From Rugamonas aquatica (GTDB taxonomy: Bacteria > Pseudomonadota > Gammaproteobacteria > Burkholderiales > Burkholderiaceae_D), in the NCBI RefSeq assembly GCF_009380215.1, contig NZ_WHUG01000007.1:124001-188000 (forward strand): a DNA stretch of 64,000 nucleotides, given 5' to 3'. Below, in pieces: positions 1 through 8,942 of this stretch; position 1 is the first letter of the stretch, and every line of letters begins with the position of its first letter. The translations under genes were made by a program, and so were the position numbers. A model generated the notes under the pieces. The model ran no database searches. It was not told where the DNA came from and worked only from the letters and a program-made list of their open reading frames with translations.

Positions 1-8
1 AGCTTGCC

Positions 9-1727
9 ATGACATTAGTGCCGACAATCGGAGATCGCATCGCGCCAGCCATCGCTGCTTGCCCGATGTTCGCCGCTAAGGAAGAACTAGCCAAGCTGGG
101 TGGGCACGAGGTTCGCGGAGCCGTATTCACTCGGATCGAAGTCGTGGAGTTCATCCTCGATTTGGTCGGCTACACCGAAGACAAGCCACTGCATCAACTC
201 CGCATTCTTGAGCCCTCTTTCGGTGGAGGGAACTTCCTCATTGCTGCGATCCGTCGCCTCATCAATTCCTGGCGTTCTTCTGGCGACGCCCAAGACGTGG
301 GAAGTCTCGGCAATGCCATTCGGGCGGTGGAACTCCACCGGGAGACATTCAACTCCACGTACGCAGCCGTGACCGCATTGCTTCAACAAGAGGGCTTGCA
401 CAGCGCTGCCGCAGAGGCACTGGCAAATCGCTGGCTTATCCAGGGCGACTTCCTGCTCACCCCACTGCACGATGACTTCAACTTCGTAGTCGGCAATCCG
501 CCCTACGTTCGCCAAGAGCTCATCCCTACTGCCTTGCTCGCGGAATACCGAGCCAGGTTTCAGACGATGTACGACCGCGCGGACCTCTACATCCCGTTCA
601 TCGAGAAATCGCTCACCTTACTTTCCAAGGGCGGTGTGCTGGGCTTTATTTGCGCCGACCGCTGGACGAAGAACCGGTACGGAGCGCCGTTACGCAAGTT
701 GGTGTCCGACCATTTCCACCTCAGGACATTCGTGGATATGAGCGACACGCCAGCATTCCATTCGGATGTCATTGCCTATCCGGCAATCACGGTGATCAGC
801 CGCGAAAAGGCAGGTCCGACACGAGTCGCGCACCGTCCAAAGATCGACAGCGCCTCGCTGTGCGCGCTTGCAGCCGAGATCCACTCCAAATCGCTTCCGA
901 GCGACACCACAACCGTCCGCGAGCTAGCCCGCGTCACGGACGGAATGGAGCCATGGCTGCTTGGCTCATCGGATCAAACCGCATTGGTCCGCCGGCTGGA
1001 AGGCCTGTTCCCGCCGCTTGAGGAGGCAGGATGCAAAGTGGGCATCGGCGTCGCGACGGGCGCTGACAACGCGTTCATCGGTGACTTTGACTCGCTTGAC
1101 GTCGAAGACGACAGGAAGGTCCCCTTGGTTACGACTCGCGACATCATGTCGGGCGAAGTGAAGTGGCGCGGCGAAGGTGTGATCAATCCTTTTGCCGATG
1201 CCGGAGGGCTCGTCGATTTGGCCGTGTACCCTCGACTTCGCCGGTACCTGGAAGAACGCCGGGGCGTCATAGAGAAAAGGCACGTCGCCACCAAGAACCC
1301 AGCCAACTGGTACCGCACTATCGACCGGATAACGCCGTCGCTGACCGCCAAGCCAAAACTGCTCATACCTGACATCAAGGGTAAGGCACACATCGTCTTC
1401 GAAGCGGGCGAGCTCTATCCGCACCACAACCTCTACTACGCGACCTCCGACACGTGGGATCTGCGGGCACTCCAGGCAGTATTGCTCTCCGAAGTGACGC
1501 GCCTGTTCATCGCGACCTACTCGACGAAGATGCGCGGTGGTTTCCTGCGGTTCCAGGCGCAGTACCTGCGACGGATCAGGATACCCACCTGGGACAGCGT
1601 TCCGGTGGCATTGCGCCAGGCGCTCGCCGCTGCCGCAACGACGCGCGATCTCGATGCCTGCAACCGGGCAGTCTTCGAGCTTTACGGACTGAGCCAGGAA
1701 GAACGAAACACTTTAGGGAGCAACTAG
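9..1727 (+). CDS. Adenine-specific DNA methyltransferase of a PaeR7I/XhoI-like type II restriction-modification system
   Basis: The 572-residue protein transfers a methyl group from S-adenosylmethionine to adenine in DNA and would protect host sites from the nuclease encoded 6 bp downstream. The SAM-binding motif (LEPSFGGGNF, about residues 68-77) and the catalytic NPPY motif (163-166) are both visible, in the order expected of gamma-type N6-adenine methylases of the Eco57I/PaeR7I style. The length is close to that of known PaeR7I-type methylases (about 530 aa). ATG at 9 is the first start in the window; an upstream start cannot be excluded because the window begins 8 bases earlier. The CTCGAG specificity is inferred from the partner enzyme, not read from this protein. 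Confidence 0.87.
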   Translation: MTLVPTIGDRIAPAIAACPMFAAKEELAKLGGHEVRGAVFTRIEVVEFILDLVGYTEDKPLHQLRILEPSFGGGNFLIAAIRRLINSWRSSGDAQDVGSLGNAIRAVELHRETFNSTYAAVTALLQQEGLHSAAAEALANRWLIQGDFLLTPLHDDFNFVVGNPPYVRQELIPTALLAEYRARFQTMYDRADLYIPFIEKSLTLLSKGGVLGFICADRWTKNRYGAPLRKLVSDHFHLRTFVDMSDTPAFHSDVIAYPAITVISREKAGPTRVAHRPKIDSASLCALAAEIHSKSLPSDTTTVRELARVTDGMEPWLLGSSDQTALVRRLEGLFPPLEEAGCKVGIGVATGADNAFIGDFDSLDVEDDRKVPLVTTRDIMSGEVKWRGEGVINPFADAGGLVDLAVYPRLRRYLEERRGVIEKRHVATKNPANWYRTIDRITPSLTAKPKLLIPDIKGKAHIVFEAGELYPHHNLYYATSDTWDLRALQAVLLSEVTRLFIATYSTKMRGGFLRFQAQYLRRIRIPTWDSVPVALRQALAAAATTRDLDACNRAVFELYGLSQEERNTLGSN

Positions 1728-1733
1728 CAAAAT

Positions 1734-2474
1734 ATGGCACTCGATCTCGTAGACTACGAACGGAAAGCCCGCGAAGCCGTCATGGCGTTTTGGGGGAACA
1801 GGGAGGCCGCAAGGCAGAAGCAAATCGAGTCGGGCAAGGCCGACCAAGGCGAGCGGGGTGGCGTTACCGCTGGCAAGAACATGGATGGCTTTCTTGCGCT
1901 GGTACTGGACATCGTTCGCGCCAATGGCTTGACCCATGCCGACATCCACGAGACCAAGGCCGTGCTCACCCTGCCGGGCTACTACCGTCCGACGAAGCAG
2001 TGGGATCTTTTGATCACGTACAAGGGGCAGCTCATCGCGGCCATCGAACTCAAGAGCCAGGTCGGTCCATCGTTCGGCAATAACTTCAACAACCGGACGG
2101 AAGAGGCGATCGGCACCGCGCACGACTTCCAGACCGCCTACCGCGAAGAAGCTTTCGGCAAGCAGCCTCGACCGTTCGTAGGATGGCTGATGCTGGTCGA
2201 GGACGAACCGAAGTCGAGAGCCGCCGTGAGAGACCGCTCGCCGCACTTCCCCGTGCTGAAGGAGTTTAAAGACGCGTCCTACCTGAAGCGCTACGAACTG
2301 CTTTGCCAGAAGCTGGTCCAAGAGCAGCTCTACACCAGCGCAGCCCTGCTCACGTCCGCACGGACCGGGGTTGCGACCGGCCAGTATGGGGAGATGTCGG
2401 AGATGACTGGCCTGAAGGCGTTCGTCACGGCACTCGCCGGACACGTTGCGGCAGAAGCTGCGAGACTGGAATAA
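1734..2474 (+). CDS. PaeR7I/XhoI-family type II restriction endonuclease
   Basis: At 246 aa it has the length known for R.PaeR7I. It would cleave unmodified DNA, with CTCGAG the specificity known for the family. A PD-(D/E)xK core is visible: Asp91 in KQWDLL, then Glu105-x-Lys107 in AAIELKSQ, spaced as in this nuclease fold. The N-terminal pattern (MALDLVDYERKAREAVMAFW) is typical of the family. It follows the methylase gene after 6 bp, so the two form one operon with the methylase first. There is no sign of a controller (C) gene in the window, and nothing suggests the nuclease is broken. Confidence 0.9.
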   Translation: MALDLVDYERKAREAVMAFWGNREAARQKQIESGKADQGERGGVTAGKNMDGFLALVLDIVRANGLTHADIHETKAVLTLPGYYRPTKQWDLLITYKGQLIAAIELKSQVGPSFGNNFNNRTEEAIGTAHDFQTAYREEAFGKQPRPFVGWLMLVEDEPKSRAAVRDRSPHFPVLKEFKDASYLKRYELLCQKLVQEQLYTSAALLTSARTGVATGQYGEMSEMTGLKAFVTALAGHVAAEAARLE

Positions 2475-2518
2475 AACAGCCGATGCGCAAGACTTTCCGA
2501 CACAATCGGAGCCTTCCC

Positions 2519-3757
2519 CTAAACCCCGCTGTCTCCGGCGGGACGCCTTTCGGACGTTCTACTTTCCAGCAATAGCTGGACGGCGAAATCGCGGAGCATG
2601 TCCTCGAAGATCGACACGACGCCATCAATGTCCCTGTCGGGAAACATCTTTTGGAACCCCTTCAGCGCGACAATTTGGCACGTCGCAGCTATCGAGAGCG
2701 TGTCGGCTACCTGCTCAAATCTAGGCCGGATCGAGATCCCGATCAGATTCCCGCTACCGTCGTCGTGGGCAGCGACCTTCCTTAGCGAGTCCCAAGTGGG
2801 ATGCCCACCTTCAGCGCTTAGGAAGCGGTACAGGACAGCATACACGTCACCGATACCTGCCGCTTTCGCGAGGGCCCGGAGATTGACCGACGCTTCCGCG
2901 CTGGCAGCGGTACCGCTGACCGCTCCCCGGATATACCTGCCCAGCGGATCGTCCTCCTGCAAGCCAATTTCTTCCTTCAGTGCAGTCAACCAGCTTTCAT
3001 AGTGGTACCTGTAAGCCGCATTGAGCTTCCCTGCTAGGTCGATTTCCGGAATGGCCGCCAACGCGAATCCGTAGATCGCTGCCTCCACGCAGCTTCGCCC
3101 CAAGAAGCGTGCCTCACCTTCCATGCCAATAGCAGCCAAGCGGCACGACGCCTCGAAACTAGTGGTCGCCTGCGAGAAGAGCATCAGGGCAAGCATGGCG
3201 CGCCCATCCCCGTCGGGGATCTTCACATCCTGAAGACGCATGACCGAAACCCGGTTCATCGCGATGCAAAGGTTGGCGTACTGAAGGGTCCGATCCGACC
3301 ACTCGGAGTTCCTCAATGCATCAGGCGGTAGGAAGGCGTCCTTGGCGAATCGCGGTATGGCTCCGCCCTCCCCCGCCACGTCAGGCCTGTTCAATGGCAG
3401 CATCCTGAGCGTGTTCCCGGTGGACTTGATATCCAGCGTCACGAGTGCTCCTGCCCGCAGGTCACCGGAAGCTTGCGAAATAGCCCCCAGGATTTCGGGG
3501 ATAATCGCGCCGACGTCGGCAACGCCCCGAACCTGCAGGACGCTCGGACAGCCGGCCGGTTTCGCGAGAAGGATTTCGGCAAGCCCCAGATCGCCGCTGA
3601 TGACGATGAACTCGTCTGCAGCAGCAAACGCTAGGACTTCCGCGAGCGACGCTTGCGGCGGGCCGACGTCGTCCCAATGCGTAACTTCGACATGGAAGCC
3701 TCCCGCGAACAGTTTCGGCAGGTGGCTGGGCAAGCTTGGGTGCAGGAGCAGTTTCAT
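2519..3757 (-). CDS. Two-domain orphan protein: DUF5615-like PIN fold plus DUF5677-like helical domain
   Basis: Function unknown. ATG at 3757 gives 412 aa and places the N-terminus exactly where DUF5615 (Mut7-C/PIN-like) proteins begin. The pattern MKLLLHPSLP, a hydrophobic IVISGD strand, and a closing GALVTLD...LRMLPL strand at about residues 98-120 follow that family. The usual first acidic residue (family LVDxxLP) is His here, and the family DLD is DLG, so nuclease activity is doubtful. The rest (about 145-400) is helical and resembles DUF5677, including the late GHPTWDSLRKV segment where that family has a VHPS-like motif. It converges on the restriction nuclease gene with 44 bp between stops. 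The domain assignments are pattern recognition and would need a profile search. Confidence 0.6.
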   Translation of the reverse strand: MKLLLHPSLPSHLPKLFAGGFHVEVTHWDDVGPPQASLAEVLAFAAADEFIVISGDLGLAEILLAKPAGCPSVLQVRGVADVGAIIPEILGAISQASGDLRAGALVTLDIKSTGNTLRMLPLNRPDVAGEGGAIPRFAKDAFLPPDALRNSEWSDRTLQYANLCIAMNRVSVMRLQDVKIPDGDGRAMLALMLFSQATTSFEASCRLAAIGMEGEARFLGRSCVEAAIYGFALAAIPEIDLAGKLNAAYRYHYESWLTALKEEIGLQEDDPLGRYIRGAVSGTAASAEASVNLRALAKAAGIGDVYAVLYRFLSAEGGHPTWDSLRKVAAHDDGSGNLIGISIRPRFEQVADTLSIAATCQIVALKGFQKMFPDRDIDGVVSIFEDMLRDFAVQLLLESRTSERRPAGDSGV

Positions 3758-3927
3758 CTTCGTCCAAGAAATGTTCGCGATGAATCCATTCTGCACTATT
3801 TGGCTGGACGCCAACAAGAATAGCCCGCCAGAGGATCCGCTTTTCACGGCCCTCATCAATCAAATCGCAGCTCGTGTCGAAAAGGCGTATAACCGGGACC
3901 CGCTTCGAGAGCCAGTTCCTCACTAAA

Positions 3928-5673
3928 TTACTGCGCCAATCGCAAGATCGGCACCGTGATATAGCTGCGGTTGGACCATTCCACCTTTAGCTTCTCCTTC
4001 GCATCGGCAATCGTTTCATCGCTCACATCCTTGCCTGTGCCGTAATTCAGTTGTGAGAACGGATTCTTGTTCACGTTCAGGTAGACCACCAGCCGGCTTC
4101 CCTTGCTCAGGCGCTTGCTGACCAACTTGGTCGTGCCCAGCGGGATGCGCTCAAGCCGGCCAGGCGTGAGCAGCATGCGGCGGCTTGGGTCCTTCGCATA
4201 GCTGGCGCGATTGATGATGTAAGAGAGGTGGAAGTATTTCCCCTCCGGCGTCAGTTCGTACATGGTCACGCCCAGGTCGAAGTCGCGCTTATTGATGCGC
4301 GCAACAATCTCGCCACCAAAGGCGCCGTTGTACAAGACCTCGTCATCGAACGGTACGCTGATAAAGATGTAGCCGTTGCTCGTGTCGATCTCGTCGGTCA
4401 CGATCGAACCCGGGTAGTAGTCATTGTTGAACTGCTTGCGGTCCTGAAAATCGACCACCTGCTTGAGCATGGCCGCCTTGCCCGGCTGGACGGCGCTCAG
4501 AAGATGCGCGCGCTGCTTGTTTGCGCCGGCGAGCGGCACATTGCTCAAGTAGAGCTTGAGCGTTTCATTGCTCATCGCCGCCAGCGAAGGCGCGCTGCGC
4601 CACTGTTCGGTGCCCATGACCTGGTAGTTGATCTTGTCCTTCAACACGCCGGGCTTGGGGCCGCTTTTCAGGATGTAGTCCAGCCATTGATAGGTGATGG
4701 CCTTGGTATCAATCAGCGCAGCGTCCGGCACTTCCATGCCATTGATAAGCTTTTCGCCGCCGCGCTGCGCCCCGAAGTGGCCGTAAGGACCGATGATCAG
4801 GTACTGCTCGGCGTTCGGCACATGACGCAGGTGCTCACGCAGATAGTTCACGCCGGATACCTGCGAATCGTTGTAATAACCGTCCACCGACAATACCGGT
4901 ATCCGGATCTGGGCAAACTCTTCCTTGTACGGCGCCATCGCCTGCCAGTAAGCGTCGTAGGATGGGTGCTGCATCCAGCGCTGAAGCAAGGGATTGGGCG
5001 TGCCGTCGATCTTGTCGATGGTGCGATAGGCAGCGCCGCTGTTCCACCAGGCGAACTGCATCTTGCGGAAGCGCTCGCGGTCATCGTTGACAGCGCTGTC
5101 GAGGGTCTTGTTGTTGCCGACGTAGAAGGCCCACTGGTAATTGGGATTGATGAAGACATTGTTCTCCATCGGCAAACCCATTCCCGGGCGGTTCGCCACA
5201 TAGGGCACGATAGTCTTGAGGGCCGGATGCAAAGTCTTGGCCGCGGCCCATTGCGTAAAGCCGTTGTAGCTGCCGCCGAACATGCCGACCGCGCCATTGC
5301 TCCAGGGCTGGCGGCTGATCCAGTCGATGACATCGTAGGCATCCTTGGCGTCGTGCTCGTATGGCGCAATGGGGTCCGGACTCAGGTACTTGCCACGGCT
5401 GTAGGCCATCATCGCGACATAGCCGCGGTCGGCTATTTCTTTCAGGCTCGCCAGGTCCCGCTCGGGGCGAACGTAGATGGTGAACTGTAGCACCGTCGGC
5501 AGTGTGGGCGCCGCATCTTTTCGGCGTACCAGCATCCCCGACACGGTGGCGCCGTCGCGGGTGGTGAGCACTACCTTGTCTTGCACATCGTAGTCGTCGC
5601 CAGCGGCTGGCTGCGCATCGGCCACGCGGGCCACCGACAACAAGAGCGCGATGATGGTCAGGACCTTCCTCAT
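3928..5673 (-). CDS. CocE/NonD family (S15-like) serine hydrolase, exported
   Basis: A 581-residue alpha/beta hydrolase of the Xaa-Pro dipeptidyl-peptidase/cocaine-esterase-like family, acting on esters or amides outside the cytoplasm. A signal peptide occupies about residues 1-20 (MRKVLTIIALLLSVARVADA). The nucleophile elbow GGSYNG places Ser135. Asp269 in DGYYND and His299 in GPYGHF complete a plausible triad. The C-terminal half forms the jelly-roll domain of the family (PepX_C). The start at 5673 is chosen because it begins the signal peptide and overlaps the upstream gene's stop by 4 bp (ATGA), which suggests translational coupling. The substrate cannot be deduced. Confidence 0.87.
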   Translation of the reverse strand: MRKVLTIIALLLSVARVADAQPAAGDDYDVQDKVVLTTRDGATVSGMLVRRKDAAPTLPTVLQFTIYVRPERDLASLKEIADRGYVAMMAYSRGKYLSPDPIAPYEHDAKDAYDVIDWISRQPWSNGAVGMFGGSYNGFTQWAAAKTLHPALKTIVPYVANRPGMGLPMENNVFINPNYQWAFYVGNNKTLDSAVNDDRERFRKMQFAWWNSGAAYRTIDKIDGTPNPLLQRWMQHPSYDAYWQAMAPYKEEFAQIRIPVLSVDGYYNDSQVSGVNYLREHLRHVPNAEQYLIIGPYGHFGAQRGGEKLINGMEVPDAALIDTKAITYQWLDYILKSGPKPGVLKDKINYQVMGTEQWRSAPSLAAMSNETLKLYLSNVPLAGANKQRAHLLSAVQPGKAAMLKQVVDFQDRKQFNNDYYPGSIVTDEIDTSNGYIFISVPFDDEVLYNGAFGGEIVARINKRDFDLGVTMYELTPEGKYFHLSYIINRASYAKDPSRRMLLTPGRLERIPLGTTKLVSKRLSKGSRLVVYLNVNKNPFSQLNYGTGKDVSDETIADAKEKLKVEWSNRSYITVPILRLAQ

Positions 5674-6647
5674 TGGCTGCCTTTCGTATGAAGTTCTTCC
5701 GGGTGGTCTGCCACAACGCCGATCGTCGTCAGCCACGTCTCGACCAGCTGCGGCCACTTCGTAATCGGGAGCCCGGTTGGACGCAGTCCGAACGCGTGCT
5801 TGCCGCCGGCGAACAAGTGCATCTCGACCGGTACATTCGCCTTCCTCAGCGCCGCGTAATACAGCAGGGAAAACTCGACCGGATCCACCGGATCGTCTTG
5901 CGCATGAACCAGGAAGGTTGGAGGTGTCTGCCTGGTGACGACGATGCGAGGATTGATCCTGGAAAGATCGTCCTTGTAGTTGACCGACATATGCCCGGGA
6001 TAGAGCGCCACCGCGAAGTCAGGACGACAGCTTGCGCGGTCGGCCTCATCTACCGCCGAATAGATGCGCTTGGTGTACGTGCTGATTGCCGCGACCAAGT
6101 GGCCGCCTGCCGAAAAGCCAAGAACGCCGATCTTGTTCGGATCGATTTTCCAATCGGCCGCATGGTGGCGAAGGAGACTCACCGCTCGCTGCGCGTCCTG
6201 CAACGCCGTGTGTACTTTCGGAATAACGCGCTTGTTGCGCACCGGATCCCAATGCGGTCCCGAGCCAGGAACGCGATACTTCAAGAGCACGCACGTCACG
6301 CCGATGTCGGTGAGCCAGTCGCACACTTCCGTGCCCTCAAGATCAATGGCCAGCACCCGATAACCGCCGCCAGGAAAGACGACCACGGCGGCGCCGGTGT
6401 TCTTTCCCTTGGGCGAGTAGATGGTCATCGTCGGATGCGTGACGTTCGATACCTGTAGCCACGGCTTGCCCGCAACGGGCGCATCTTCGCGCAGCGTTGT
6501 GTCGTCCTCCGGTCCAGCGGCGGATTGCGGGTTGGGGATCGCTCCAGGCCAAAGCGCCAATTGCGTATGTCCGGGCAAAGGTTGCCAAGCACCTGCGCTC
6601 ACGTTGGCAGAGACAAATATCGTGAGCGCCAAGAATATATATTTCAA
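5670..6647 (-). CDS. Exported alpha/beta hydrolase (BD-FAE / acetyl-esterase-like)
   Basis: A lipase/esterase-type hydrolase with an oxyanion-hole motif (FPGGGY), nucleophile elbow GFSAGG (Ser179 in this numbering), acid in HAQDDPVDP and histidine in GGKHAFG. These features match small carbohydrate-ester or acetyl-xylan-type esterases. No ATG precedes the mature part at a sensible distance. A TTG at 6647 begins a clean signal peptide (MKYIFLALTI..SANVSA) with GGA about 7 bases upstream, so a rare TTG start is proposed, giving 325 aa. The open frame extends further upstream without a better start. It overlaps the downstream hydrolase by 4 bp, so the two are probably co-translated and both exported. 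Confidence 0.8.
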   Translation of the reverse strand: MKYIFLALTIFVSANVSAGAWQPLPGHTQLALWPGAIPNPQSAAGPEDDTTLREDAPVAGKPWLQVSNVTHPTMTIYSPKGKNTGAAVVVFPGGGYRVLAIDLEGTEVCDWLTDIGVTCVLLKYRVPGSGPHWDPVRNKRVIPKVHTALQDAQRAVSLLRHHAADWKIDPNKIGVLGFSAGGHLVAAISTYTKRIYSAVDEADRASCRPDFAVALYPGHMSVNYKDDLSRINPRIVVTRQTPPTFLVHAQDDPVDPVEFSLLYYAALRKANVPVEMHLFAGGKHAFGLRPTGLPITKWPQLVETWLTTIGVVADHPEELHTKGSQ

Positions 6648-6811
6648 AGATTTTCCATTAGCAGACAAGACTTTAGTTTGAAAAAATCTTACCAAGCTTA
6701 ACAGAAACGCAAGATACGTCCAAGACGATGGGGAGTAAACCAACACGCAACGCCCTCTGTGATGTCGCTCAATGAACCCGGCTGGCGCGGCATCATGCAA
6801 TCCGTCTGCCG

Positions 6812-6817
6812 TATAAT
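6812..6817 (+). promoter_or_regulatory. Perfect -10 box directly before the antitoxin gene
   Basis: TATAAT lies 9 bases before the ATG at 6827. Transcription from it would start within a few bases of the start codon, implying a leaderless or nearly leaderless message. No convincing -35 hexamer is seen 17 bases upstream. Autoregulation by the encoded antitoxin is usual for such loci, but no operator palindrome was identified. Confidence 0.45.
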
Positions 6818-6826
6818 CGGCAAATC

Positions 6827-7030
6827 ATGAATGAAAATCCATCTCCGACTGCATCCGAGTTCGCGACGGCTGAAGAAGCTGAAGCCTACGACCTCTGGTT
6901 TCGGGCGAAAGTTCAAAGGTCGCTTGACGACCAACGCCCTGCCGCCGCCCACGAGGACGTGATGGCTGCACTCCGGAAGATTATCGAAACGAAGCGTGAC
7001 ACCAATGCTTCCGATCCGATGGAAAACTGA
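6827..7030 (+). CDS. Antitoxin / stability-determinant protein of a type II toxin-antitoxin pair
   Basis: A 67-aa protein of the RelB/stability-determinant kind. It has an N-terminal SEFATAEEAEAYDLWFRAKV helix, a DQRPAAAHEDVM loop where relatives have a DPRP..PHDEVM loop, and a charged C-terminus. Such proteins bind and neutralise a ParE/RelE-type toxin and repress their own promoter. The gene overlaps the toxin gene by 26 bp, the usual antitoxin-first order. Family membership is recognised by pattern only. Confidence 0.75.
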   Translation: MNENPSPTASEFATAEEAEAYDLWFRAKVQRSLDDQRPAAAHEDVMAALRKIIETKRDTNASDPMEN

Positions 7031-7280
7031 AGCGCAAGCAGATCTGGCGACGATTCTCGCCTACATCGCAGAACGTAACCAACAGGCCGCAACCGATCTC
7101 TACAACGAGATTGACCGCGCCGTATCACAGCTTCCGCATCACCCTTATCTATACCGTCCGGGACGGGTAGCAAACACGCGCGAAATGGTCGCCCATTCAA
7201 ATTACGTTATCGTGTATCGCGTTGGCACGACTGCGATAGAAATTCTCTCCGTCATGCATACGCGCCAACAGTATCCTTGA
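7005..7280 (+). CDS. ParE/RelE-family toxin
   Basis: A 91-aa toxin of the RelE/ParE superfamily. The helix pair ADLATILAYIAERNQQAATDLYNEID, the YRPGRV segment, REMVAHSNYVIVYRV and the closing LSVMHTRQQYP are hallmarks of ParE-type proteins, most of which poison DNA gyrase. ATG at 7005 is preferred over a GTG at 6996. The reading frame overlaps the antitoxin and the protein ends in the RQQYP motif that marks a full-length toxin, so the module looks intact. Confidence 0.85.
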   Translation: MLPIRWKTEAQADLATILAYIAERNQQAATDLYNEIDRAVSQLPHHPYLYRPGRVANTREMVAHSNYVIVYRVGTTAIEILSVMHTRQQYP

Positions 7281-7320
7281 GCAGTATAAGAAACTCAACC
7301 GGGTTGATAGCACACGCTAC

Positions 7321-8838
7321 CTACAGAGGGGAAGCCTTCCAATAACGGTCCAGCCATTGCCCGTGCGTGGGCATCGCCGCGACGGCGTGGGCCAGCGTTG
7401 CGCGCATGTCTTCGACGTATTGCACCAGCTTATCCTCCGGCATGTCGTCGACAATCGGGTGGTAGCTTTGCGGCATGATGCGCTGGCCCAGCATCACCTG
7501 TACCCAACTCGGCAGCGCGAAGAAATCCTCGCCGTTGCGGAAGTAGCGTCCGTCGCTGCGGAACAGATCCATCGCCTCCTTCAAGCTGTCCGGTACGGAC
7601 ATCGTGCGGCAGTAGTCCCAGAACGGCGTATCGTTGCGCTCGGTCGCGTGGTAGTGCAGGATCAGGAAATCCCGCACCCGCTCGTACTCGAATGCGGATT
7701 CGCGATTGAAGCGCTCGGCCAGCAAGGGATTGAAATCGCTGCCGGGGAATAGCCCCAGCAGCCGCGTGATGCCCGACTGGACCATGTAGATGCTGGTCGA
7801 TTCCAGCGGCTCCAGAAAGCCGCTGGCCAGACCCAGCGCCACCACGTTCTTGTTCCAGCACTTCTTGCGCATGCCGGGCGTGAAGCGCAGCGGACGCGGA
7901 TCGGCCAGCGGCTTGCCATCAAGATTGGCCAGCAGCGTCGCGGCGGCCTCGTCGTCGCCGATGTATTTGCTCGAATACACATAGCCGTTGCCGGTGCGGT
8001 GCTGCAGCGGAATGCGCCACTGCCACCCCGCCTCGCGCGCGGTGGCGCGCGTGTACGGCGTGATCGGATCGATGCGTTCGCTCGGCACCGCCATCGCCCG
8101 GTCGCACGGCAGCCAGTGCGACCAGTCCACGTAGCCGGTCTTCAGCGCCTGCTCGATCAGCAGCCCGCGGAAGCCCGAGCAATCGATGAACAGCTCGCCT
8201 TCAACGACCTGGCCGTTTTCCATCGTCACCGATTCGACGTAGCCATCGTCAGCGCGCTGGTTCACGCCGACGATCTTGCCTTCGATGCGCTGCACGCCGC
8301 GCTGCTCCGACAGCTCGCGCAGGAAGCGCGCGTACAGGCCGGCGTCGAAATGATAGGCGTAGGCGATGTCGGCCAATGGCGAGTTCGGCGGCGAGTTCCT
8401 ATCGCCAGGCACGAACTTGCCTTGCGGTGCCATCACCGTTTGCAGCGAGTACTCACCAATCGGCGCCGCCCGTCCGGACTGGAACAGCTTCAGCCAGAAC
8501 TGGTGGAACGGCAGCGGCCCCAGCGAGCGGCCGATCACGCCGAAACCGTGGATGTAGCTATCGCCGATGCGCGACCAGTCCTGGAACTGGATGCCGAGCT
8601 TGATCGTGCCCTGCGTGCGCTTGACGAACTCGGTTTCGTCGATGCCCAGCATCTGTCCGTTGAACATGCGGATATGCGGCACGCTGGCCTCCCCCACGCC
8701 GACGATGCCGATTTCCTCGGACTCGATCAGCCGCACCGAAGTCTGCTTGCCGAGATAGGTAGCCAGTGCCGCCGCAGCCATCCAGCCGGCGCTGCCGCCA
8801 CCGACCACCACCACGCGCTTGATCCTGTTGTTTGTCAT
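7321..8838 (-). CDS. Tryptophan-halogenase family flavin-dependent protein
   Basis: A 505-residue FADH2-dependent halogenase-like protein. The nucleotide-binding GGGSAGWMAA motif starts at about residue 14. The halogenase signature WQWRIPL (WxWxIP) is present. A lysine in GTIKLGIQF matches the catalytic Lys that forms the haloamine, and LEPLESTSIYMV carries the family glutamate. All key residues of a working halogenase therefore seem present. It lies downstream of a TonB-dependent receptor on the same strand. This pairing is common in xanthomonads, Caulobacter and Oxalobacteraceae, where these proteins are linked to carbohydrate uptake and the substrate is unknown. ATG at 8838 is preferred to an upstream TTG at 8859. 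Confidence 0.88.
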   Translation of the reverse strand: MTNNRIKRVVVVGGGSAGWMAAAALATYLGKQTSVRLIESEEIGIVGVGEASVPHIRMFNGQMLGIDETEFVKRTQGTIKLGIQFQDWSRIGDSYIHGFGVIGRSLGPLPFHQFWLKLFQSGRAAPIGEYSLQTVMAPQGKFVPGDRNSPPNSPLADIAYAYHFDAGLYARFLRELSEQRGVQRIEGKIVGVNQRADDGYVESVTMENGQVVEGELFIDCSGFRGLLIEQALKTGYVDWSHWLPCDRAMAVPSERIDPITPYTRATAREAGWQWRIPLQHRTGNGYVYSSKYIGDDEAAATLLANLDGKPLADPRPLRFTPGMRKKCWNKNVVALGLASGFLEPLESTSIYMVQSGITRLLGLFPGSDFNPLLAERFNRESAFEYERVRDFLILHYHATERNDTPFWDYCRTMSVPDSLKEAMDLFRSDGRYFRNGEDFFALPSWVQVMLGQRIMPQSYHPIVDDMPEDKLVQYVEDMRATLAHAVAAMPTHGQWLDRYWKASPL

Positions 8839-8861
8839 GTCTCGCGATCCGTTCTTCAAGC

Positions 8862-8897
8862 AAAAAAACCGGCAGTCGCCAAAACTGGCAACGGCCG
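8862..8897 (-). terminator. Rho-independent terminator between TonB receptor and halogenase
   Basis: Read on the minus strand, CCGGC-C-GTTGCCA, loop GTTT, then TGGCGAC-T-GCCGG forms a long stem followed by seven T. It lies after the receptor stop and only about 24 bases before the halogenase start, so the halogenase would be expressed by read-through or from a promoter not seen here. Confidence 0.8.
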
Positions 8898-8942
8898 GAA
8901 GGGAAGGCCCCTCACGCCGGCGGGCGCGAGAGGGGGACGAAA

